The translations under genes and the position numbers were made by a program. From Agromyces sp. Leaf222 (GTDB taxonomy: Bacteria > Actinomycetota > Actinomycetes > Actinomycetales > Microbacteriaceae): DNA of 64,000 bases. Shown one piece after another: positions 44,928 through 52,253 of the stretch; positions within the stretch are counted from its first letter, which is position 1, and each line of letters starts with the position of its first letter. A model generated the notes under the pieces. The model did no database searches. It was given only the letters and a program-made list of their open reading frames with translations, and was not told the DNA's origin. The DNA lies in assembly GCF_001421565.1 (NCBI RefSeq), contig NZ_LMKQ01000001.1:2288605-2352604 (forward strand). Direction: 5' to 3'.

Positions 44928-44963
44928 TTCGTCACTCGAGGTTCGTTCGTCACTCGAGGTTCG
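44928..44963. repeat. Exact 18-bp tandem repeat duplicating the hxlB 3' end
   Basis: TTCGTCACTCGAGGTTCG occurs at 44928-44945 and again, without a gap, at 44946-44963. The second copy contains the last codons and stop of hxlB (stop at 44950-44952); the first copy lies in the hxlB-hxlA gap. It looks like a recent slippage duplication. Confidence 0.9.
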
Positions 44964-45567
44964 CGTGTCTCGGCCAGAGCTCGTCGGCGGTCGCGCCGGA
45001 GCGCACCCAGAGCGCGTCGAAGATCGCATCCCCCAGGATCACGACCGCCTGTTCGAACAGGCTTCCGGCGTACTGGGAGGAGGCTGCCCGGGTGCGATCG
45101 AGCTTGCCGGCGGCCGGAAGGACGATGATCCGGGTGGCCAGCTCGGCCAGCGGCGATTCCGGTGCTGTCGTGATCGCGGCGACGCGTGCACCAGATGAGA
45201 CCGCCGTCTGCGCGGCGCGCACGATTCCGGCCGTGGTGCCCGAGCCGCTGGCGGTGAGGAGCAGGTCGCCGGATCCGATCCCCGGCGTCGTCACCTCGCC
45301 GACCACGTGCACATCCATGCCGAGGTGCATCAGCCGCATCGCGGTCATCCGCAACGCGAGTCCGGAACGGCCGGCTCCCAGCACGAAGACTCGCGGCGAC
45401 GCGGTGATGAGGGCCGCGAAGGCCTCCAGCGCAAGAGGATCGTCGAGGATGATGCCCTCGACGAGGGTGTCGAGTTCACGCCGCACGCGCTCCAGGGACG
45501 AGCCGACGCCGGCCTCGGTGAGATCCATCTCCCCATCGTCGGTGCGCAGCACCTCGGGATCCCCCAC
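44950..45567 (-). CDS. hxlB: 6-phospho-3-hexuloisomerase
   Basis: A SIS-fold isomerase of up to 205 residues: 'RVFVLGAGRSGLALRMTAMR', 'GDLLLTASGSGTTAGIVRAA' and 'QYAGSLFEQAVVILGDAIF' are standard in PHI proteins. It turns 3-hexulose-6-phosphate into fructose-6-phosphate, the second RuMP step. The start is uncertain: GTG at 45567 lacks a ribosome binding site, and ATG at 45528 (192 residues, nearer the usual length) has GGGGAG too close. It is followed by hxlA 62 bp downstream and is divergent from the LuxR-type gene. Confidence 0.87.
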   Translation of the reverse strand: MGDPEVLRTDDGEMDLTEAGVGSSLERVRRELDTLVEGIILDDPLALEAFAALITASPRVFVLGAGRSGLALRMTAMRLMHLGMDVHVVGEVTTPGIGSGDLLLTASGSGTTAGIVRAAQTAVSSGARVAAITTAPESPLAELATRIIVLPAAGKLDRTRAASSQYAGSLFEQAVVILGDAIFDALWVRSGATADELWPRHANLE

Positions 45568-45608
45568 CCGTCGGAGCAGTGACGCCTACCCGAAAGGACG
45601 GCTTTCTG

Positions 45609-46457
45609 ATGACGGGTAGGTTGAGCCACATGAATCCCGACACGGACCTCCCCTCACCGGCATCCCGCCTTCTCGCATTGGAGCACGCGAGCATGGTCGC
45701 GGAGCAGGCGGATCGGCATGCCATCACGCTCGAATCGCTCCTGGCGATCCTGCGCTCGAGCCGGCTCGACGACCGGGGCGCCCGAACGATGGCCGCCGAG
45801 ATCGCCACGACCGCCCTCGTCGGCCTGCGCATGGCCAGTGATCAGCAGCGGAGCAGCCTGCTGGAGCCGGTCGTCGGCGCGTTCGCGCGGCTCAAGGTCG
45901 ACCTTCATCCACTGGTCAGGTACGGCGACCTCGAGGTCCAGTTCGTGGAACCCCCCGCGACCGGCCGCGCGTTGCCGGGCGAGGTGGCGCACGCGGCCCG
46001 GGCCATCGTCCGCAGCGCGGTGCTCGCGTTCGTCGACCAGGGTGAGACGCGACGCGTGCGCATCCAGTGGGACTGCGACGGGCTGAACCTGCTGATCGGC
46101 ATCCGCGACGACGGAAAGGGCGAACTCACCGCGCACGACGACAGCCTGCGTCCGATCGCCGAGCGGGTCTCGGCCCTCGACGGTGCGCTGGCGGTCTCCT
46201 CGACGCCGGGCTGGGGCACCTCGCTCGACATCCGGCTCCCGCTCGATCCCCCCGTCGAGCCGGAGCCGCTCGCCGATGCCGTGCCGCTCTCGACCCGTGA
46301 GCGCGAGGTGCTCCGTCTCCTCGTCGCGGGCGAACGCAACCAGTCCATCGCGACGCAGCTCGGCATCAGCACGAACACCGTGAAGTTCCACGTCTCCAAC
46401 CTGCTGCGCAAGGCGGGCGCCCGCAGCCGATCCGAGCTGGCCGCGCTCGCACGATAG
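45609..46457 (+). CDS. LuxR-type regulator with a degenerate histidine-kinase-like ATPase domain
   Basis: About 282 residues. The central region (about 105-215) resembles a HATPase_c domain: 'RRVRIQWDCDGLNLLIGIRDDGKGE' region and 'VSALDGALAVSSTPGWGTSL' match the G1/G2 boxes of NarX/DesK-type kinases, but no phospho-accepting His helix and no receiver domain are seen. The C-terminus (about 222-282) is a LuxR HTH ('LSTREREVLRLLVAGERNQS'). ATG at 45609 follows AAAGGA; ATG at 45630 is an alternative. It is divergent from hxlB-hxlA and may control it. Confidence 0.75.
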   Translation: MTGRLSHMNPDTDLPSPASRLLALEHASMVAEQADRHAITLESLLAILRSSRLDDRGARTMAAEIATTALVGLRMASDQQRSSLLEPVVGAFARLKVDLHPLVRYGDLEVQFVEPPATGRALPGEVAHAARAIVRSAVLAFVDQGETRRVRIQWDCDGLNLLIGIRDDGKGELTAHDDSLRPIAERVSALDGALAVSSTPGWGTSLDIRLPLDPPVEPEPLADAVPLSTREREVLRLLVAGERNQSIATQLGISTNTVKFHVSNLLRKAGARSRSELAALAR

Positions 46458-46480
46458 CCTGCGCACTCGGCTCGGCGAAT

Positions 46481-46501
46481 CGGATGCCGGATGCCGGATG
46501 C
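46481..46501. repeat. Three tandem copies of CGGATGC
   Basis: Seven-base unit CGGATGC three times in a row at 46481-46501, between the LuxR gene and a small membrane-protein gene. The same word is frequent across the window, so this is probably chance or slippage. Confidence 0.6.
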
Positions 46502-46538
46502 GCGCTGTCGGGCGTATCGTGTGCCGCGGGAGGTCCAG

Positions 46539-46739
46539 ATGACCGACAGGAGTTCGAACGCCGGCTGCTTCGCCGGCGGGGGTGCGATCTACGGGCTCGG
46601 CATCATCGGCGCCTGGGTGTTCTTCTTCCAGCGTGCCGATGCGTTCTGGGAGTTCATCGGGGCGTTCTTCCAGGGCATCGTCTGGCCGGCGTACATGGTG
46701 TACGAATTGTTCGCGACCCTCGTCGACGCCGGGTCCTGA
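46539..46739 (+). CDS. Small membrane protein of unknown function
   Basis: A 66-residue protein with two hydrophobic stretches, 'GAIYGLGIIGAWVFFFQ' and 'FIGAFFQGIVWPAYMVYELF'. Aromatic content is high. ATG at 46539 is preferred since GGGAGG lies 5 bp upstream; a GTG/ATG start at 46491 would add 16 Arg-rich residues. I do not recognise a family. Similar two-helix proteins are common in actinobacteria. Confidence 0.65.
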   Translation: MTDRSSNAGCFAGGGAIYGLGIIGAWVFFFQRADAFWEFIGAFFQGIVWPAYMVYELFATLVDAGS

Positions 46740-46810
46740 GCAGGCCGCGAGGCGGTTCCGAGTCGAAGCCGGCCGACGCGCCGCGTGCGAGCCTGCGGTC
46801 GAGACGACCT

Positions 46811-47383
46811 TCAGTCCCTGCGAGCGCCCTTCGGCCGATAGGTGCGCCCGAAGCTTCGTTCCGCGTCTTCGGAGATGTCGACGAGCTCCCAGTCGTACCG
46901 TCGCCCACCCGGGACGTCGAAGATGCGAGTGCCGTCGCCGAGGAACACCGGGGCCACGAAGACCTGCAGTTCGTCGATGAGGTCGTGTTCGAGAGCCTGA
47001 CGGGCGATGTCGGCGCTGATGATCTGCACATCCCGGTCGCCGGCGATCTCCTTGGCGCGGCGCACCGCCTCCACGACGTCGCAGTCCAGGGCGACGATGG
47101 ACGGGTCGTCCGCGATCTCGTCGGGCCGGTGGGTGAGGATGAACTCGGTCCCCGACCACGCGCCGCCGTACGCCTCGGAGGTCAGCTCATCGCGCTCGCC
47201 CTGCTGCGCCTTCGCCGCGTCGTAGCCGCTCCTGCCCGAGATGATCACCGCCACGGCGTGCGCCATGCGCTCCGTGGTGCCCTCGGCCAGCGGTTCCCCG
47301 GCGGACAACCAGCTCATGTCATGTCCCGGTCCGGCGATGAAGCCGTCGATCGAACAGGTGAATCCCCACGCGACCTTGCCCAT
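46811..47383 (-). CDS. RibD C-terminal/dihydrofolate reductase-like protein
   Basis: A 190-residue protein with the RibD_C/DHFR-like fold: 'FTCSIDGFIAGPGHDMSWL' at the N-terminus, 'ISGRSGYD', and 'VFVAPVFLGDGTRIFD' near the C-terminus. Family members reduce flavin or folate precursors with NADPH, but many actinobacterial copies have no known substrate. ATG at 47383 follows GAGGAG. It stands alone between a small membrane-protein gene and the exporter genes. Confidence 0.82.
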   Translation of the reverse strand: MGKVAWGFTCSIDGFIAGPGHDMSWLSAGEPLAEGTTERMAHAVAVIISGRSGYDAAKAQQGERDELTSEAYGGAWSGTEFILTHRPDEIADDPSIVALDCDVVEAVRRAKEIAGDRDVQIISADIARQALEHDLIDELQVFVAPVFLGDGTRIFDVPGGRRYDWELVDISEDAERSFGRTYRPKGARRD

Positions 47384-47470
47384 GACGCTCCTCACGGTGC
47401 TCTCGGCGAGCACGTCGGCGGTTCGATGCTCGGCATACTACCGTCGCCGTGCGATCGCACTCCCGGCAGG

Positions 47471-47489
47471 GGCGAGCGGATGCCTCGCC
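47471..47489 (-). terminator. Short hairpin after the exporter permease
   Basis: GGCGAG (47471-47476) pairs with CTCGCC (47484-47489) around CGGATGC. It lies directly after the permease stop at 47491. The stem is only 6 bp. Confidence 0.35.
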
Positions 47490-47490
47490 G

Positions 47491-48363
47491 CTACTTCTGC
47501 CGCTGCAACTGCGCGAGGAGCTCGGGACCCCGACGATCGAGCGTGCGCCCGCCGACGCGGATGCCGACGACGAGCAGCACCGTTCCGAGCACGATGCCGA
47601 GCACGAGCGAGATCCAGCCGTAGACGACCTGGCCGGTCGTGAAGCCGATGATCGCGAAGACGAGCTCGGGCAGCACGAGGATCGCGAGGATGCTCCACGT
47701 CACGAGCAGCGACAGCATCAGGCTCATGCCGCCTCCGGGCTTCGACTTGAACGGGCTCTCCCCCGGCGCGGGCACGGCGAAGATGAACATGCCCGAGACC
47801 AGCGATGACAGCGCGAATCCGCTGAGGAGCACGCCGATGGTGATGCCGAGCAGCCCGGGAAGCGCGGTCCATGCGCCGGTCAGCCAGACCGTGCCGAGCA
47901 CGGTCAGCAACGACAGCGGCACGGCGAAGACCGCGAGCGCGACCACCCGGCCGATCCGGTCGTCGCGTCCGCTCACGCCCTTCTGCAGGTGCAGCGCGAA
48001 CGCGGTGTTGTCGTACGAGACATCCGTGTAGATCGACATCGAGAGCAGCACGGCGATGATCGGACCGACCGAGTTGAGCGGCGTCAGGTCGCCGTTCGTG
48101 CCGGAGTAGAAGAGCACGAACACCGGCACGAGCGGCAGCGTGATCAGCGACTGCGCGTACCTGGGGTCGCGGATCCAATACGTCAGCGCCCTCGCCGCGA
48201 CGGCACCGGCCGGGGTTCCGGGGAAGACGCCGAAGAACCCGAGCCCTCGGTTCGAGGCCTTCGCCGGCGTCGAGCGCGCAGGTGTCTCCAACGCCTTGGC
48301 GAGGCTCCAGCGCCAGACGATCGCGAACACGACGAGCGTCGCGACGCCGATCAGGAACTCCAC
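47491..48363 (-). pseudogene. ABC-2 exporter permease, C-terminal part after a frameshift
   Basis: An open frame of about 290 codons with several membrane helices ('FLIGVATLVVFAIVWRW', 'ITLPLVPVFVLFYSG', 'TWSILAILVLPELVFAIIGF'). It continues the protein begun at 49061: the other frame reads '..EFGRAG' then stops, while this one starts 'VEFLIGVATL' at exactly that point. Adding one G to the GGG run near 48366 would join them into one permease of about 525 residues, the usual size of this actinobacterial family. A GTG at 48363 could start it, but no ribosome binding site is seen. Mutation or sequencing error are both possible. Confidence 0.75.
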
Positions 48364-49061
48364 CCGGCACGACCGAACTCGCCGGCCGCCACGTCGGCCG
48401 GAACCGCCCAGATCGCCCCGAGCGGCGTCCATCCGATGACCGAGCCGATCTGCGGGAGGGTGTCGAAGTTGTCGCTCAGCAGTCGCTGCAACCCGATGAT
48501 GATCGGCCCGAGCAGGATCAGCGGAATGAACACGACGAGCGCCTTGGCCTCCCGGAACCGCCGGCCCTCGCCGATGACGGAGACCAGGGCGACGAGCATC
48601 CGCGATCCGACGACGCAGGTGAGCACGCCGATCACCGCGCACACGATCGCGACGAGCGCCGCGAGCGGATACCGCACCCAGGTCAGGGCCGTGCCGAGCG
48701 CGGCGATCGAGGTCACGATGCCCGGAACGCCGAGCACGCCGCTCACGGTGAGCGCGACGAGCAGCGTGGGAAGCGGGATCGGGTACGCCACGAGCCGCGA
48801 CGGCTCGACCGTCTGGTCGATGCCCGACGTCAGCACCGGCAGGACCGTCCACCCGAGGATGAGCGCCGCCCCCGCGAGCACCACGACGGCGCGAGCCACC
48901 TCGATCGGCGCGAAGCTGAGGGCGAAGAGCCCGGCGACGACCCCAACGAGGATGCCGAGCCCGTAGAGGGCGCCGAGCACCATCGCGACCATCTGCCACG
49001 GGCTCCGCTGCACCGAGTTCCAGAGGAGCAGGAACCGGAGCCTTACGAGCGTCGCAACCAT
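48351..49061 (-). pseudogene. ABC-2 exporter permease, N-terminal part before a frameshift
   Basis: A 236-residue frame with helices such as 'VVVLAGAALILGWTVLPVL' and 'LVVFIPLILLGPIIIGLQ', ending abruptly after 'GEFGRAGWSS'. The ATG at 49061 lies within the end of the ATPase gene (19-bp overlap). The rest of the protein is in the next frame (47491-48363). If the shift is real, the exporter has lost half its helices unless ribosomes slip at the GGG run. Confidence 0.78.
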
Positions 49062-49834
49062 TCCGGCCCACCCCCTGCCCGACGGCCGCCGACGAGGTCC
49101 ACGAACCGGTCCTCGAGCGTCGAGCCGGCGCGCACGTCATCGGTCGTGCCGGATGCGAGCACGCGGCCCTCTGCGATGATCGCGACGTGGTCGCACATGC
49201 GCTGCACGAGATCCATCGCGTGGCTCGAGACGATGACCGTGCCGCCCGAGTGCACGAATCCGTCGAGGATGTCGCGGATGTTGGCCGCCGAGACGGGGTC
49301 GACCGACTCGAACGGCTCATCGAGCACGAGCAGTCGCGGAGCGTGCACCAGTGCGCAGGCGAGCGCGATCTTCTTCGTCATGCCCGCGGAGTAGTCCACG
49401 ACGAGGGTGCCGCCGGCGCCGTCGAGATCGAGCAGCTGCAGCAGCTCGGCCGCGCGCCCCGCGACCACCTCTCGAGGCAGGCCGCCGAGCAGCCCGGCAT
49501 ACGTCACGAGCTGGATGCCGGTGAGCCGGTCGAAGAGCCGCACGCCGTCGCTGAGGATCCCGACGAGCTTCTTCGTCTCGACGAGATCACGCCAGACCTC
49601 CACGCCGTGGATGCGGATCTCACCGGCATCCGGACGCAGCAGGCCCGTGGCCATCGACAGTGTCGTCGTCTTGCCGGCACCGTTCGGGCCGACGAGGCCG
49701 AAGAACGATCCGCTCGGCACCTCGAGATCGAGGCCTGCGACGGCGACCTTGTCGCCGAAGCGCTTGACCAGCCCTCGGATCTCCAGCGCCGGCCCCGTAT
49801 CCGCCGTCGTCGTGAGTCGAGCTTCGTCCGTCAT
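49043..49834 (-). CDS. ABC exporter ATP-binding protein
   Basis: A 263-residue ATPase with Walker A 'GLVGPNGAGKTTTLS', signature 'DYSAGMTKKIALACAL' (a YSAGM variant of LSGGQ), Walker B 'RLLVLDEPFESVDP' and switch His in 'VIVSSHAMD'. It belongs to the ABC-2/CcmA-like exporter group, in which ATPase and permease genes are adjacent. The permease downstream is split by a frameshift, so the function of the pair is doubtful. The exported substrate is unknown. Confidence 0.88.
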   Translation of the reverse strand: MTDEARLTTTADTGPALEIRGLVKRFGDKVAVAGLDLEVPSGSFFGLVGPNGAGKTTTLSMATGLLRPDAGEIRIHGVEVWRDLVETKKLVGILSDGVRLFDRLTGIQLVTYAGLLGGLPREVVAGRAAELLQLLDLDGAGGTLVVDYSAGMTKKIALACALVHAPRLLVLDEPFESVDPVSAANIRDILDGFVHSGGTVIVSSHAMDLVQRMCDHVAIIAEGRVLASGTTDDVRAGSTLEDRFVDLVGGRRAGGGPEWLRRS

Positions 49835-49955
49835 GCAGATCTCCGATTCGATCGTCTTCGGCCAACGTCATCCACCCTACGAACCCGTGGTCGTCAGGAG
49901 ATCCCCCACGCGACGGATACCGGGCGTCGGACGATGGATGCCGGCCGTCAGACGA

Positions 49956-50669
49956 TCAGGAGCTGCTGGAGTTGGACGAGCGGTCGGGCAGGTACGGCTC
50001 GATGGCGGCGGCGAGCTTCGCCGGCGACATCGACTGCAGCCAGATGCGGCCAGGTCCGTGGATCTCGGCGAGGAAGAGCGAGTCGCCGAAGAACTTGTTC
50101 TTGATGCCCTTGACCGACGTGAACTCCAGGTTCATCTGGGCCTCGAACATCGCGAGATGCCCGGGGTGGATGAGCAGGGACTGGCCTGCGGGCAGGTCGT
50201 ACTCGGTGATCTCGCCGGCGAGCTGCACCCACGCGGTGCCGTCGCCGCTCAGCTTCTGGAAGATCACGCCCGCGCCGCCGAAGATGCCGGCACCGAGTTT
50301 CTTCTGCAGGCCCACCGACACCTCCACGCCGGCCGTGCTCGCCGAGTACGACCCCTGCTGCACCATGAACGAGTCCGCCGCGTCGATGTCGAGCTGGCGG
50401 ATGGTGCCGGGCAGCTGCGCGGCGAAGGCGAGCAGTCCGCCCTGCGCGGGCGCGGTGTACTCGGTCAGGAACAACTGGGCACCGCCGAGCACGCGTTTGA
50501 GACCGCCCATGAATCCTCCGCCACCGCCGGTGCCGTGCACCGTCGACGTGTCGAGCGCGAACCCCGGCGACATCCAGGCCACGTCGCCGCCCTCGGCGAC
50601 CACCTTCTCGCCTGCGTCGAGGTTCAGTTCGAGGATCGGCATGGTCGTACCCGCGATAGTCGACTTCAT
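49956..50669 (-). CDS. AIM24/TIGR00266-family protein
   Basis: A 237-residue beta-rich protein with the family pattern 'LELNLDAGEKVVAEGGDVAWM', Gly-rich 'GTGGGGGFMGGLKRVLGG' and 'AGQSLLIHPGHLAMFEAQM'. The family (AIM24 or YhaK-like) is widespread and uncharacterised, with a tryptophan-RNA attenuator-like fold. ATG at 50669 is chosen over the GTG at 50678. The C-terminus ends in a Ser-rich tail. No functional link to its neighbours is visible. Confidence 0.82.
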   Translation of the reverse strand: MKSTIAGTTMPILELNLDAGEKVVAEGGDVAWMSPGFALDTSTVHGTGGGGGFMGGLKRVLGGAQLFLTEYTAPAQGGLLAFAAQLPGTIRQLDIDAADSFMVQQGSYSASTAGVEVSVGLQKKLGAGIFGGAGVIFQKLSGDGTAWVQLAGEITEYDLPAGQSLLIHPGHLAMFEAQMNLEFTSVKGIKNKFFGDSLFLAEIHGPGRIWLQSMSPAKLAAAIEPYLPDRSSNSSSS

Positions 50670-50756
50670 GCGTTCCACGATAGGTGCACCGCTCGGACTC
50701 CAACCAGACCGACTTCCGGCTGCAGAGGCTCGCTGATCGCGGGGAGGACCCCGGAG

Positions 50757-51209
50757 CTACGAGCCGCTCGAGCCGGCGACGCTCAACGCGATCAACTGCT
50801 CGAGCGCCTCATCGGCGATCTCGACGCCGGGGAACCTCGCGAACTGGCCCATCGGCATCGATTCGACCATCTTGAGCGCGTTTCCGTTCGCCTGGGCGGC
50901 GGCCTGCTGCTCGGGTGTCGCGTTCGCCATCATGCCCTGCATGAGGGCGGGGCCGACGACGGGGTGGCTGAACCATTCCTTGACCGTCGAGATCAGGCTG
51001 AGCGGCGCAGGTCGTTCGACGTCGCCCTCGAGGGGCAGGTCGCGCACCTCGATGATGTCGGTCGCCGAACGGCCGAGCTCGACCCGATGAATTCCGGGAT
51101 CGACCCACCAGCGGGCACCGCGAGCGTCCCAGTGCGCGAACGCCCGTCGTTCGAGCTCGAGCGACACGGTGGCCGCCTCGCCCGGCTCGAGCGAGACCTT
51201 CGCGAACGC
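50757..51209 (-). pseudogene. GH3 glycosidase 3'-end remnant
   Basis: The frame encodes only the end of a GH3 enzyme: the fibronectin III-like domain ('AFAKVSLEPGEAATVSLELE', 'ERRAFAHWDARGARWWVDP', 'VELGRSATDI') and a C-terminal extension with 'STVKEWFSHPVVGPALMQ', matching the tail of the intact GH3 at 33875. The catalytic domains are absent. Homology stops at about 51206-51209, where the end of an amidohydrolase gene on the other strand begins. A GTG at 51165-51167 could make a 136-residue protein, but function is unlikely. Confidence 0.8.
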
Positions 51210-51283
51210 GCAGCAACGCCGACCGCGACCTCGTCCTGGCCGGCAACGCGAAGCGGCTCTTCAACCTCCCGATCGAGATCTGA
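51209..51283 (+). pseudogene. Amidohydrolase 3'-end remnant
   Basis: On the plus strand, codons 51209-51280 read RSNADRDLVLAGNAKRLF then NLPIEI and a stop at 51281-51283. '(I/V)L.GNA.RLF.L' is the conserved C-terminal motif of amidohydrolase-2 proteins, and a strong hairpin follows 11 bp after the stop. Nothing upstream in this frame is amidohydrolase-like; the sequence joins directly to the GH3 remnant on the opposite strand. Confidence 0.6.
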
Positions 51284-51293
51284 CACCGACCAC

Positions 51294-51333
51294 GAAGCGG
51301 GCGGACGGCGGCTGATCCGCCTCCGCCCGCTTC
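51294..51333. terminator. Strong bidirectional terminator hairpin
   Basis: A 12-bp stem (51294-51305 with 51322-51333) continues into GGCGG/CCGCC (51307-51311 with 51317-51321), with one bulged C and a 5-nt loop. It lies just after the amidohydrolase remnant stop and just after the stop of the small minus-strand gene at 51350, so it serves both sides. Confidence 0.78.
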
Positions 51334-51349
51334 GCCGCGCCCTGCTCGA

Positions 51350-51517
51350 TCAACCCTGACCGCCGGGATCGCCCGGGCGAGTGGCCGCGGCATCCGCGAT
51401 ATCGATGCGGTTGACGCCGTCATGCTCGGTGACCTCGATCTGCGCGGGCAGGTCTTCAGGGTTCATGATCTCGTCCGCACGGTCGGTCTCGCCGCCTGCG
51501 GGGTTGGCATCTGACAT
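51350..51517 (-). CDS. Small acidic hypothetical protein
   Basis: A 55-residue acidic, hydrophilic protein beginning MSDANPAGGETDRADEI, with 'NPEDLPAQIEVTEHDGVNRI' in the middle and no hydrophobic segment. ATG at 51517 lies 6-7 bp after AAGGG; the frame further upstream belongs to the DUF892 gene shadow. I recognise no family. It lies 37 bp downstream of the DUF892 gene on the same strand and may be co-transcribed with it as a stress protein. Confidence 0.6.
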   Translation of the reverse strand: MSDANPAGGETDRADEIMNPEDLPAQIEVTEHDGVNRIDIADAAATRPGDPGGQG

Positions 51518-51554
51518 GGTTCGCCCTTCTCTGCCTGGTTGATGGACGGTCGAC

Positions 51555-52037
51555 TCAGGCCAGGATCTTCTCGAGCGTGGCCTTGAGTTCCTCACTGGTG
51601 TGGACCTCCTGGTCGAGGTTGGCCTGAAGCAGCGCCACGGCATCCGTGAGGCCCAATGAGGTCGCCGGCAGGATCAGTCCCTGATAGGCGGAGATCTCGT
51701 AGTGCTCGTTGCCGAGGGCACTCGAGAGCGCGACCTGATCGCGCAGCTTGGGAGCGCTCCGCTCGAGCAGCGAGACCGCCTGCTTCGAGATGCCCTTCGT
51801 GCTCGGCGACGGAGCCGTGGACTCCTTGAACTCGAGCAGGGCGAAGACCTGCTTCAGGTTCGCGAGCTGTTCCTTCGTCTCGTCGGCGTGGTGGCGGAAC
51901 AGCTTCTTGATCTCCGCCGACTTCGCCGCCTTCGCGAGCTCTCCGAGCGCCTCGAGGGAATCGTTCTCCATCGTCAGCGCGGTGCGGAGCTGGAAATGAA
52001 GCAACTCGGTCGGGCTCTCGAGCGTCTGCTGGACCAT
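51555..52037 (-). CDS. DUF892 (YciF-like) ferritin-like protein
   Basis: A 160-residue all-helical protein of the DUF892/YciE-YciF family: 'LLHFQLRTALTMENDSLEAL', 'LFRHHADETKEQLANL', 'ALGNEHYEISAYQGLI' and 'LDQEVHTSEELKATLEKI'. Members adopt a ferritin-like four-helix bundle with a di-metal site and are usually induced by general stress. ATG at 52037 follows AAGGA by 7 bp. It is upstream of a small acidic gene on the same strand. Confidence 0.87.
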   Translation of the reverse strand: MVQQTLESPTELLHFQLRTALTMENDSLEALGELAKAAKSAEIKKLFRHHADETKEQLANLKQVFALLEFKESTAPSPSTKGISKQAVSLLERSAPKLRDQVALSSALGNEHYEISAYQGLILPATSLGLTDAVALLQANLDQEVHTSEELKATLEKILA

Positions 52038-52253
52038 TGGGGTTTCCTTTCCGGGGCCTCCGCGGAGTGCAGGGCGCCCAGGTTCGTCGACTCCCAACGG
52101 TCGGCGATCACGTGCCGGGAGTACAGGGGGTTGCCGTGGGCCCGGGATACCTCTATGACGAACCACGCTTCGGCGATGGCGAGGCTGCTCGGGGGCTCTC
52201 GGCGATACCCGACCTGAACTGAGGAAGAGGAAGGCTGCGCGACGACGACGGCG

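Noticed and set aside
46481..46501. Three CGGATGC copies as a regulatory iteron
   Set aside because: The word is very common throughout this genome region and no regulator or origin gene is close.
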